Positions 1-7,717 of a stretch of 64,000 nucleotides of DNA are shown here, piece by piece. The DNA is from Thermotomaculum hydrothermale (GTDB lineage Bacteria; Acidobacteriota; Holophagae; Thermotomaculales; Thermotomaculaceae). Position 1 is the stretch's first letter. Each line of letters begins with the position of its first letter. The DNA is taken from contig NZ_AP017470.1 of the NCBI RefSeq assembly GCF_016592575.1, positions 1,262,501-1,326,500 on the forward strand, written 5' to 3'. A model generated the notes under the pieces. It had not been told where the DNA came from. It ran no database searches and was given only the letters and a program-made list of their open reading frames with translations. The position numbers were made by a program, and so were the translations under genes.

Positions 1-650
1 GTAAAAAAGTGTATTGTTTTATCAAGCACATCTTTGACAAAATTAAACAAACCTGTTTTTCTATAGGCGCCTCTTTCTTCAGGGTAACTCCACCACACAA
101 CCACTGCTCTTCCCCTTATGTACTCCCGTGGGACAAACCCCCAGAATCTGCTATCATCACTATTATCTCTATTATCCCCCATAGCAAAGTAATACCCTTT
201 TGGTATTCTAACAGGCCCAAAATTATCCCTGACTTTTAAAGGTCCGTCTCTATAAATATTGTATTTATCTTTAAAAACAACATAAGGCTCGTCGAGTTTT
301 TCCCCGTTAATATAAACCTGCTTATCTTTTATTTCTAAAATGTCTCCAGGCAACCCTATAGCCCTTTTTATAAAATCTATATCTGTGTTTTCAGGAGACC
401 TGAATACTATCACATCTCCCCTTTTAATATCCCTTTGGGGAAAAACCTTCTTTTCCCATGCAAAACTAACCGGACCAAATATAAATTTATTTACTGCTAA
501 ATGATCTCCTATCAATAAAGTATCTTCCATAGAAGAAGTTGGAATTTTAAAATTTTGAAATACAAATGTTTTAGCAAAGGTAACCGCAAGAATTCCTATT
601 AGTATAGTCTCAAAATAATCCCTTAATTCACTTTTCTTAAATTGAAGCAT
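1..650 (-). CDS. lepB: Signal peptidase I, partial (C-terminus beyond window)
   Basis: Type I signal peptidase, the membrane-anchored serine protease that removes Sec/Tat signal peptides on the outer face of the inner membrane. Reading leftward from ATG 650-648, 216 codons stay open to the window edge. One N-terminal membrane segment spans residues ~14-31. The catalytic Ser40 lies in PTSSMEDTL, the general-base Lys95 in FIKRAIGLPGD, and the box E motif GDNRDNSDDSRFWG is intact, so the enzyme looks functional. An AAGGA ribosome site precedes the ATG. Its start lies 14 bp downstream of the STAS gene stop, suggesting one transcript. The C-terminus is not visible. Confidence 0.95.
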   Translation of the reverse strand, partial: MLQFKKSELRDYFETILIGILAVTFAKTFVFQNFKIPTSSMEDTLLIGDHLAVNKFIFGPVSFAWEKKVFPQRDIKRGDVIVFRSPENTDIDFIKRAIGLPGDILEIKDKQVYINGEKLDEPYVVFKDKYNIYRDGPLKVRDNFGPVRIPKGYYFAMGDNRDNSDDSRFWGFVPREYIRGRAVVVWWSYPEERGAYRKTGLFNFVKDVLDKTIHFF

Positions 651-664
651 AAATTAAATTATCC

Positions 665-979
665 TTATTCTATATTAAAATAGTTATAGAGGTTTGTTAT
701 TTTAAAAATACTTTCCACATTTTTATGCAACTCAGTAAAAATTATCTTTTTCCCCAACTCTTCCGCTCTTTTATGAAGAGCAACAAGTGCTCCCAATCCA
801 ACAGATGTGATAAAATCACAATCCTTTAAATTTATTTCTATTGTTTTAAAATTAGGGTCTTCAAGGAAAGGCTCAACTTTATTCTTTAGTATGTCATTAC
901 CTATCGTGTCTATTTTACCTTTTACTAAAACAGTGACATACCCTTTTAAACTGTCGGCATTTTCTTCTACATATAACAT
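665..979 (-). CDS. STAS-domain anti-sigma factor antagonist-like protein
   Basis: A 104-residue single STAS domain, the family of SpoIIAA/RsbV anti-anti-sigma factors that are switched by serine phosphorylation. The signature region reads FITSVGLGALVAL. By alignment with SpoIIAA (FMDSSGLG) the phosphorylatable serine is kept (Ser59), but the preceding Asp is Thr and the following Ser is Val. A cognate kinase or phosphatase is not in the window, so the partner is unknown. It lies upstream of lepB on the same strand and diverges from pilB. Cytoplasmic. The family is certain; the regulatory role is inferred. Confidence 0.85.
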   Translation of the reverse strand: MLYVEENADSLKGYVTVLVKGKIDTIGNDILKNKVEPFLEDPNFKTIEINLKDCDFITSVGLGALVALHKRAEELGKKIIFTELHKNVESIFKITNLYNYFNIE

Positions 980-1023
980 ACTACCTCTCCTAATTTCTTT
1001 ATTCTTAAAATATTATACAATAC

Positions 1024-1040
1024 TTTTGTTGACAACAAAA
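1024..1040. repeat. 17-bp perfect palindrome in the divergent STAS/pilB promoter region
   Basis: TTTTGTTGACAACAAAA has two perfect 8-bp arms around a single central A. It covers the -35 hexamer of the pilB promoter (1029-1034) and lies beside a TATAAT (minus strand, 1017-1012) that could serve the STAS gene. Its position suits an operator for a dimeric repressor or activator. It does not match the Rex consensus TTGTGAAnnnnTTCACAA. Function is inferred from position only. Confidence 0.5.
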
Positions 1041-1058
1041 TTTATTTTACATTATACT
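1029..1058 (+). promoter_or_regulatory. Sigma70-like promoter of the pilB operon
   Basis: TTGACA (1029-1034), an 18-bp spacer and TATACT (1053-1058); TTATAC one base earlier gives a 17-bp spacer. The start site would lie about 20 nt before the pilB ATG, which has an AAGGTG-type ribosome site. Confidence 0.65.
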
Positions 1059-1084
1059 TAAATATATCAAAAAAAGGTGTATAT

Positions 1085-2734
1085 ATGGCAAAAGAACGAA
1101 AAAAAATAGGTCAAATATTAATTGAAGCTGGATTAATAACTCAAAAACAACTTGAAGAAGCCTTAACTTACTCAAAAAAACACAATTTAAGGCTGGGAGA
1201 GGCATTAATTCAATTAAATTTTGTAAGTGAAGAGGATATTTTAAAGGCTATTAGCCAGCAATTAAATATCCCCTATCTTGAAGTGGGCAATATGCTTTTT
1301 GACCCAGAGGTGGTAGGAATTCTCCCTGAAAACTTCTGTAAACGAAACAAAGTAATCCCACTTTTTCTTGTTGATGATACCCTGACTGTTGCAGTTGCAG
1401 ACCCTTTAAACATTTATTTAATTGATGATATTGCATCAATGACCGGGAAAAAGGTTAATGTAGTGGTAAGCAGTGAAAGAGAAATTGAACAGGCGTTAGA
1501 GCATCTTTATGCAAAAACAGAACTGGAAGTTTTAAATCAGGAAGTAGAGGGGGCAGAAAGTGATTTGCTGGACAAACCAGTTATCAAACTGGTCAACAAT
1601 ATTTTAATGCAAGCATCTCAAAAGGAAGCCAGTGACATACATATAGAGCCAGGGAAAGCAAGATTAAGGGTAAGATACAGGATTGATGGAGTTTTAAGAG
1701 AACAGGATTTCAACATTCCCTCGTCACTTGCATCTGCAGTAATATCAAGGATAAAGATACTTTCCAATATGGATATAGCAGAAAAAAGAACACCTCAGGA
1801 TGGAAGAATCCAGCTAAAATTAGGGACAAAAGATTACGATATCAGGGTATCTACCCTTCCCACCATATATGGTGAAAAAATAGTTATGAGATTGCTTGAT
1901 AAATCATCTGCATCAGTTGACTTGCATTCTTTAGGCTTAAATAAACAGCATTTAGAGATAATTAAAAAATTATTAAAGCAACCTAACGGCATTATTCTGG
2001 TAACCGGACCAACAGGAAGCGGGAAAACAACAACCCTGTATTCTTGTTTAAAAGAGTTAAATTCAGAAGATAAAAACATAATTACTGTTGAAGACCCTGT
2101 AGAATATCAATTTGACAATATTAACCAGGTGCAGGTTAATCCACAGGCTGGTATTACTTTTGCAAACGGATTGAGGGCTATCCTCAGACAGGACCCGGAT
2201 ATTATTATGGTTGGAGAGATCAGGGATAGGGAAACTGCAGAGATTGCAGTTCAAGCAGCACTAACAGGACACCTTGTATTATCAACTATTCATACTAATG
2301 ACGCATCTTCCACAATTTCAAGACTGGTTGAAATGGAAATAGAACCCTTTTTGTTAGCATCATCAATAAGAGCAATTATCGGGCAAAGACTTGTAAGAAA
2401 GATTTGCCCCAATTGCCAAACAAAATACAATGCAAGAGACGATGAAAAAATAGTTTTAGGCTATCCCCTTGATAAACCATTAGTATTAAAAAAAGGTAAA
2501 GGATGCTCCTTTTGTTCAAATACCGGGTATAAAGGAAGAACGGGTATTTATGAGATTTTAGTTATAAATAGTGAAATAAGAAAAATGATTGTAGAGAAAA
2601 AAACACCAGATGAGATTATTCAAAAAGCAAAATTATCCGGATACAAGACAATGCAACAGGATGGATTCCAGAAAGTTTTGGATGGAATTACAACTTTGGA
2701 AGAAGTTTTGAGAGTAACAAGGATAACAGAGTAA
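1085..2734 (+). CDS. pilB: Type IV pilus assembly ATPase PilB
   Basis: GspE/PulE/PilB family hexameric ATPase that powers pilus extension from the cytoplasmic face of the inner membrane. An N-terminal T2SSE_N (MshEN-like) domain is at residues ~5-150. The ATPase core has Walker A GPTGSGKT near residue 308, an Asp box, Walker B DPDIIMVGEIRD and a His box (STIHTND). The C-terminal zinc tetracysteine CPNC...CSFC, followed by NTGYKGRTGIYE, distinguishes PilB/GspE from the retraction ATPase PilT. At 549 residues it is close to the normal PilB length. pilC follows after a single base. No pilT is present in the window. Confidence 0.95.
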   Translation: MAKERKKIGQILIEAGLITQKQLEEALTYSKKHNLRLGEALIQLNFVSEEDILKAISQQLNIPYLEVGNMLFDPEVVGILPENFCKRNKVIPLFLVDDTLTVAVADPLNIYLIDDIASMTGKKVNVVVSSEREIEQALEHLYAKTELEVLNQEVEGAESDLLDKPVIKLVNNILMQASQKEASDIHIEPGKARLRVRYRIDGVLREQDFNIPSSLASAVISRIKILSNMDIAEKRTPQDGRIQLKLGTKDYDIRVSTLPTIYGEKIVMRLLDKSSASVDLHSLGLNKQHLEIIKKLLKQPNGIILVTGPTGSGKTTTLYSCLKELNSEDKNIITVEDPVEYQFDNINQVQVNPQAGITFANGLRAILRQDPDIIMVGEIRDRETAEIAVQAALTGHLVLSTIHTNDASSTISRLVEMEIEPFLLASSIRAIIGQRLVRKICPNCQTKYNARDDEKIVLGYPLDKPLVLKKGKGCSFCSNTGYKGRTGIYEILVINSEIRKMIVEKKTPDEIIQKAKLSGYKTMQQDGFQKVLDGITTLEEVLRVTRITE

Positions 2735-2735
2735 A

Positions 2736-3944
2736 ATGGCTAAATTCTTTGTAAAAGCAAGGGATGAATTTGGGAATCTTATAGAAAACACCTATGAAGC
2801 CGAAACAGAAAAACAACTTTATGAAAAATTAAATTCATTAAATTACATTCCTATTAAAATTCAGGAAATTAAAAAAAGTGGGATTTTAAGTCTACACATT
2901 TTCCCGGAAAAAATAACCATTACCGAGCAAATACTTTTCTTCCGGCAATTGGCAACATTGATTGATGCGGGAGTCCCTCTAATTCAATCTTTAGAAATTA
3001 TTAGAAAACAATTGACAAATGAAAAATTTGAAAAAGCCATTGCAAATGTAAAAGAAAAAATTGAAGAAGGCCTATCTCTGTCTGAAGCAATGAGCCTATA
3101 CCCTGATATTTTTACGAGAATGCAAATTAATATGGTTTTAGTGGCTGAAGAAGGAGGTGTTTTACCTGAGATTTTAGACAGAATAGCACTAATCTTAGAA
3201 AATGAAAAAGAAACAAAAGAAAAAATAAAAACAGCAACAAGGTATCCAAAATTAGTCATTACAGCCTTATCGATTGCATTTTTAATTTTAATGTGGTTTG
3301 TGGTTCCACAATTTCAAAAAGTGTACGGGAAATTCGGGAAAAAATTGCCATTACCTACGAGAATGCTTTTTGGAATCTATATGTTTTTGAAAAATTACTG
3401 GTGGCTTTTAATTCTAATTATTCTTTTACTCTACCTGCTTTTTAGAAAATGGGTTAATACAGAAAAAGGGAGGCGGAAGTTTGATAAGTTTAAACTAAAA
3501 ATATATATTTTTGGCCCTTTGTTTTTAAAGATATATTTAGAGAGATTTACAAGAGTGCTTTCTTTAATGATTCAATCCGGAGTGCCTATTGTTCAGGCTC
3601 TTGATATCGTTGCAGGTGTTACCAACAATGTTGTTATTGAAAATGCTATAATCCAGGTAAAAAATGCTATCCTTGAGGGCAAAACCCTTGCCGAACCAAT
3701 GGAAGCAAGTAAATACTTCACAGATATGGTTGTCCAGATGGTTACAATAGGGGAAAACACAGGAAAACTTGATTATATGCTAATGAAAGTGGCAAACTAC
3801 TACGAAAAAGAAGTGGATTATACAATAAAAAATTTATCAACATTAATTGAACCTATCCTCATTGCAGGACTGGCTGTAATTGTGCTATTCTTTGCTCTGG
3901 CAATTTATTTGCCTATGTGGAATATGATGAGTTTGTTTAAGTAG
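2736..3944 (+). CDS. pilC: Type IV pilus inner-membrane platform protein PilC
   Basis: GspF/PilC family polytopic membrane protein that couples the PilB ATPase to pilin insertion. It contains two T2SSF domains: one starts near residue 70 (RQLATLIDAGVPLIQSLEII) and the other near residue 275 (TRVLSLMIQSGVPIVQALDI). Hydrophobic membrane segments follow at ~175-195, ~220-240 and ~375-398. Length 402 is typical. It starts one base after the pilB stop, so the two are surely co-transcribed. Confidence 0.95.
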   Translation: MAKFFVKARDEFGNLIENTYEAETEKQLYEKLNSLNYIPIKIQEIKKSGILSLHIFPEKITITEQILFFRQLATLIDAGVPLIQSLEIIRKQLTNEKFEKAIANVKEKIEEGLSLSEAMSLYPDIFTRMQINMVLVAEEGGVLPEILDRIALILENEKETKEKIKTATRYPKLVITALSIAFLILMWFVVPQFQKVYGKFGKKLPLPTRMLFGIYMFLKNYWWLLILIILLLYLLFRKWVNTEKGRRKFDKFKLKIYIFGPLFLKIYLERFTRVLSLMIQSGVPIVQALDIVAGVTNNVVIENAIIQVKNAILEGKTLAEPMEASKYFTDMVVQMVTIGENTGKLDYMLMKVANYYEKEVDYTIKNLSTLIEPILIAGLAVIVLFFALAIYLPMWNMMSLFK

Positions 3945-3956
3945 AGGAAAATATAA

Positions 3957-5948
3957 ATGAATAAAAAATTAAATATTTATATAAATTATCTTATTTTTTT
4001 AGTTGCAATAATAATTTGTTATTTCAATGTCATAAAAAATCCTCAAATATACTATGACGATTTTATTAATGTTTTTAACTATAATTTATTAGGAAATGGA
4101 TTTAACATTCATTCATTGATTAACGCAATAACCTTTCACCAGGGTGGATACAGGCCTCTCTCATATTTAAGTTTCTATTTAAACCATTACATTTTTAACG
4201 GACAACTTCACTCATTTATTATAATTAATGTGCTTATTCATTTTTTTAACACCATGATTTTTTACCATATTGCCCTCAAATTAACTAAAAATAAAGAAAT
4301 CTCTTTTTTTTCTGCACTCTTTTGGGCAGTATCCCCAGTTAATCTTTTTGGTGTAACTTATATTGTTCAGAGAATGACTTCTTTAATGGCTTTCTTTGGG
4401 GGGATAGGCACTCTCTATTATTTAAAATGGGAAGAAAACAGGGAATTTAAAAACTTAGTTTTAGCAATTTTTTTTGTAATTCTGTCTACTCTTTCAAAAG
4501 AAAGTGGAATACTTTTTATAGGCTTTTTTTTACTCCATTATTATCTGAAAAACGGAAGCAAAAAAGACATAATCGTGGTTTATATAACAGGTGGTTTATT
4601 TTTAATCTTCCTGTACTTTTTTAGCAAGAATTTTTTTGCAGTTACATTTATAAGGAGAGGATTTTCCCCTTTTGAAAGATTCTTCACAGAATTAAGGATA
4701 TTAATTTTATACATTCAAAATATTTTCTTGCCTCTTCAAAATAAAATTTACTTATTTGCCGATATTATTCATTCAAAAAGTTTATTTACTCCTATTTCAA
4801 CTTTGTTTTCTTTAATTTTATTATTAGCATTAGTTTTGATCTCATATTTAGCAATAAATAAAGACAAAATTATTGCACTTGGAATATTGAGTTTTTTCCT
4901 TTTCCACAGTATTGAATCCACCTTTTTACCTTTATACTTTATGTTTTTTCATAGAAATTACATTGCATCTTTTTTCATAATACTTGCTTTTATCAAATTA
5001 TTATCATATTTAAAACCAAAATTTAGAAATGTAATTGTAATTATTTTAATTGTAAATGCAATGTGGGTAACAGTTGTTCACAATATGAAATGGACATTCA
5101 AGCCATACTATACTAAAAAGAATTATGAAAGCTATAAAAATAGTATCGTTGCAAAAACAAACTATGCTCTTGAATTAGAAAAAGAGGGGAAGCTGAAAGA
5201 TGCTTTAAATTTGTATCTAAAACTTTTAAAAACGCCTAATAGAACTGTCCCCTTTCTTGGGACTGTACGTATTTTAAAAAAACTTGGATTTAATAAAGAG
5301 GTTATAGCAATTGGAAAGCTATATCCTCATAAGGAATTTGCATTGTTGAAGCTAATGGCTCAAGCTTACGCTGATATAAACAACATATCTAAAGCTAAAA
5401 AATATTTCCAAAAATCCCTTTCAGACTATTTCACACCAAAGAATTTTCTAACCTATATTGCTTTTCTCTATGAAAATAGATTGTATGATGAGGTAATATT
5501 TGAGACAGAAAAATTTCTTCCACAATTAGAAAAATTTACAACAAATAATATTTTATTTGACAAAATTTACAATAATAAGAATATTAATACCAAAATATTT
5601 CTATTAAATATTGATTGCAAAATCAGGCTTAATCTTCCAATAAACAAAGACATAACCCTATTAAAAAAATCTGGAATTTATAATAAAAAAATTGAAAATT
5701 TAATAAACGCAATAAAAGATATAAAAAATCAAAATTATATCAAAGCGTTAAAGGAGCTAAATTCCATAAAAATTGCAAATATTTATAATGATTTAGAATT
5801 TTTTATTTTTGTAAAAAAAATTGCTTTAACCCTATGCATTTATGACAGAACAGGAGAGGATTACAAATTCAAACAACTGATTAAAAAATACTCAAAAAAT
5901 AATGTGATTTATAACAATTTATGGAAAGAACTCGACAATTGTTATTGA
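3957..5948 (+). CDS. GT-C fold membrane glycosyltransferase-like protein with C-terminal TPR repeats
   Basis: A 663-residue protein with about ten membrane helices in residues ~8-380 and a soluble TPR-like helical tail (~385-560 and beyond). The first extracytoplasmic loop carries an acidic pair (Asp34-Asp35 in YYDDF), followed by YRPLSYLSFYLNHYIF and a conserved HxxNxxIHFFNT-like region. This architecture is that of the Tmtc/PMT-related GT-C family, which transfers sugars from lipid-linked donors on the outer membrane face. It lies 12 bp after pilC and directly before pilA, so glycosylation of pilin or of another exported protein is a reasonable inference. The substrate and sugar are unknown, and it could instead be a non-enzymatic assembly factor. 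Confidence 0.6.
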   Translation: MNKKLNIYINYLIFLVAIIICYFNVIKNPQIYYDDFINVFNYNLLGNGFNIHSLINAITFHQGGYRPLSYLSFYLNHYIFNGQLHSFIIINVLIHFFNTMIFYHIALKLTKNKEISFFSALFWAVSPVNLFGVTYIVQRMTSLMAFFGGIGTLYYLKWEENREFKNLVLAIFFVILSTLSKESGILFIGFFLLHYYLKNGSKKDIIVVYITGGLFLIFLYFFSKNFFAVTFIRRGFSPFERFFTELRILILYIQNIFLPLQNKIYLFADIIHSKSLFTPISTLFSLILLLALVLISYLAINKDKIIALGILSFFLFHSIESTFLPLYFMFFHRNYIASFFIILAFIKLLSYLKPKFRNVIVIILIVNAMWVTVVHNMKWTFKPYYTKKNYESYKNSIVAKTNYALELEKEGKLKDALNLYLKLLKTPNRTVPFLGTVRILKKLGFNKEVIAIGKLYPHKEFALLKLMAQAYADINNISKAKKYFQKSLSDYFTPKNFLTYIAFLYENRLYDEVIFETEKFLPQLEKFTTNNILFDKIYNNKNINTKIFLLNIDCKIRLNLPINKDITLLKKSGIYNKKIENLINAIKDIKNQNYIKALKELNSIKIANIYNDLEFFIFVKKIALTLCIYDRTGEDYKFKQLIKKYSKNNVIYNNLWKELDNCY

Positions 5949-5972
5949 CAAAATTGAGAAAAATGTTATATT
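5945..5972 (+). promoter_or_regulatory. Strong sigma70-like promoter of pilA
   Basis: TTGACA (5945-5950), a 16-bp spacer and TATATT (5967-5972). The -35 box overlaps the stop codon of the preceding gene. A near-consensus AGGAGGG ribosome site (5993-5999) follows, as expected for separate high-level expression of the major pilin relative to its assembly genes. Confidence 0.75.
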
Positions 5973-6003
5973 TTCTAACAGAATTTTAATTTAGGAGGGA
6001 AAA

Positions 6004-6438
6004 ATGAAGAAAAACAAAGGTTTTACACTTATTGAACTGGTTATGGTTATTGTTATCCTTGGTATATTAGCAGCTGTTGCTATGCCTAAATATCAGGATA
6101 TGAGAGAGGAAGCATTAAGAGCTTCTGCAAAGGCAACTATAAGCAATATTAGATCCGCAATTGCGATCTTTTATGCTAAAAGTGCTTTAAACGGAACACC
6201 AGTATTTCCAACTACTGCTGAATTAACTGCTACTGGTCAACAGTCACTTTTTGTTGAAAGAGAACTTCCAAAATCACCTATCGACAACTCAAATTCTGTA
6301 ACTGAAGTCAATTCAGATCCTGTCACATGCAGTGATGTTACTGCAGCTGATGGATATTTATACAATCCAAGCACAGGTGAAATAAGATACAATAATAGTG
6401 ATGACGATGGCGCTGGCACTCAATGGTGTGCATACTAA
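6004..6438 (+). CDS. pilA: Type IV pilin / pseudopilin, probably the major pilin
   Basis: Class III signal sequence: a short basic leader MKKNKG, then the mature N-terminus FTLIELVMVIVILGILAAVA. Prepilin peptidase would cut after Gly6 and methylate Phe7; the conserved Glu5 of the mature protein is Glu11. After the hydrophobic spine comes a globular domain with two cysteines, one near residue 109 (VTCSDV) and one near the C-terminus (WCAY). They are spaced to form a disulfide-bonded region. At 144 residues it is a compact type IVa pilin. It has its own promoter and ribosome site. A minor pilin or GspG-type pseudopilin is the alternative, but the isolated strong promoter favours the main subunit. 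Confidence 0.9.
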   Translation: MKKNKGFTLIELVMVIVILGILAAVAMPKYQDMREEALRASAKATISNIRSAIAIFYAKSALNGTPVFPTTAELTATGQQSLFVERELPKSPIDNSNSVTEVNSDPVTCSDVTAADGYLYNPSTGEIRYNNSDDDGAGTQWCAY

Positions 6439-6455
6439 TTTTTAATGGAGCATAG

Positions 6456-7679
6456 TTGGTACAAATAAATACTCAAACAAGAGAAGTTCTATTAAAAATA
6501 GTTTATTACGGTCCTGGATTATCCGGGAAAACTACAAATCTTCAAAAGCTTCACGAATTAGTTAATCAAATACAATATACGGAACTGTTCTCCATCAACA
6601 CGATGGAGGACAGGACCCTTTTTTTTGACTTAATGCCTTTTGAAATAGAGGCATTAAACAGAAAGATAAAGTTTCAGGTGTACACTGTCCCTGGACAGGT
6701 ACACTATGACTCAACAAGGAGAATAATACTCGCCGGAGCAGACGGTGTTGTTTTTGTCGCAGACTCACAAAAATCAAAACTTCAAGAAAATGTCCAGAGT
6801 TTAAACAATCTACATGTAAATTTAAGAGCAAATAGACTTGACATAAAAACAATACCCCTTGTTTTACAGTACAATAAGCGGGATTTAGTTGATATATCAA
6901 GTGTTGAGGAACTTGAAAACAAACTAAATTTCAGAAAAGTTCCAAGTTTTAAAGCAATTGCAATAGAAGGGACAGGGGTGCTTGAAACCTTTGAAGCAAT
7001 AGCAATTGAAACCTTCAAAAACTTTGCTGAAAAACACAAGGTTGTCTCTGAAAAAGAGTTGCCTGAAATTATTCTAAAAATAAAAAATGAGGTTTCAAAA
7101 CTAAAATCTTATGTTAAACCAAAAAATAAAAAAATAGACCCCACTGATAGGCTTCTTAAAATGATTTACCAAAATAAAGGGGGAAAAATTAAAGACGAAG
7201 AAGATATTCTTAAATCAGCCCTTAATACCACAACAAAAACCGCTGAAAAATTAGCAGAAGTTAACATACTAAAAAATAAGCTTGAAAACAAGAATAAGCA
7301 ATTAGAAAGGCTACTTAAAGAAAACGAGTACATGAAAAAATTTCTTGAATCTCTTTTCCAGAATGCTGGCGTACCTATTTTAACCTTTAATTTAAAAGGG
7401 AAAATTACAAACTGGAATAACTCAGCCGAAAAACATTTTAAATACACGGTAAAAGAAGCAAAAAGTATGTCTTTTATTGAATTAATACCAAAAGAAAATC
7501 TTTTGCAAATACAAAATATCCTGAAAAAAGTTGTATCTGAAAAACAAACCCAAAATATAAAAACAACTCTAAAAGACAGAGAAAATAAAGTTTTGCCTGC
7601 TAATGTAGTCTTTTCGCCAATAACAATTGATGACAATAAAAAAACAGTCGCAATAACAATGATAATTTTCCCTGAATAA
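6456..7679 (+). CDS. MglA-type small GTPase fused to a C-terminal PAS domain
   Basis: Residues 1-~195 form an MglA-family Ras-like GTPase: P-loop GPGLSGKT (19-26), the MglA-specific switch TVPGQVHYDSTRR in place of DxxG, VFVADSQ, and the base-specificity motif NKRD near 140. Normal MglA proteins end about here. This one continues through a charged helical linker (~215-290) into a PAS domain (~294-405; FNLKGKITNWNNSAEKHFKYT). MglA sets cell polarity and type IV pilus or gliding motility, and the position right after pilA supports that role. A fused PAS would allow direct sensing of a ligand or redox state. The start is TTG 6456 with GGAG upstream; there is no better ATG. Confidence 0.85.
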   Translation: MVQINTQTREVLLKIVYYGPGLSGKTTNLQKLHELVNQIQYTELFSINTMEDRTLFFDLMPFEIEALNRKIKFQVYTVPGQVHYDSTRRIILAGADGVVFVADSQKSKLQENVQSLNNLHVNLRANRLDIKTIPLVLQYNKRDLVDISSVEELENKLNFRKVPSFKAIAIEGTGVLETFEAIAIETFKNFAEKHKVVSEKELPEIILKIKNEVSKLKSYVKPKNKKIDPTDRLLKMIYQNKGGKIKDEEDILKSALNTTTKTAEKLAEVNILKNKLENKNKQLERLLKENEYMKKFLESLFQNAGVPILTFNLKGKITNWNNSAEKHFKYTVKEAKSMSFIELIPKENLLQIQNILKKVVSEKQTQNIKTTLKDRENKVLPANVVFSPITIDDNKKTVAITMIIFPE

Positions 7680-7717
7680 AAAGAAAAATCTTTAATATTC
7701 TGATAAAATTAACCTGT

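Noticed and set aside
7166-7636. A 156-codon minus-strand frame inside the MglA-PAS gene
   Set aside because: Low-complexity Phe/Ser-rich product opposite a clear coding frame; a shadow of AT-rich, Lys/Glu-rich codons.
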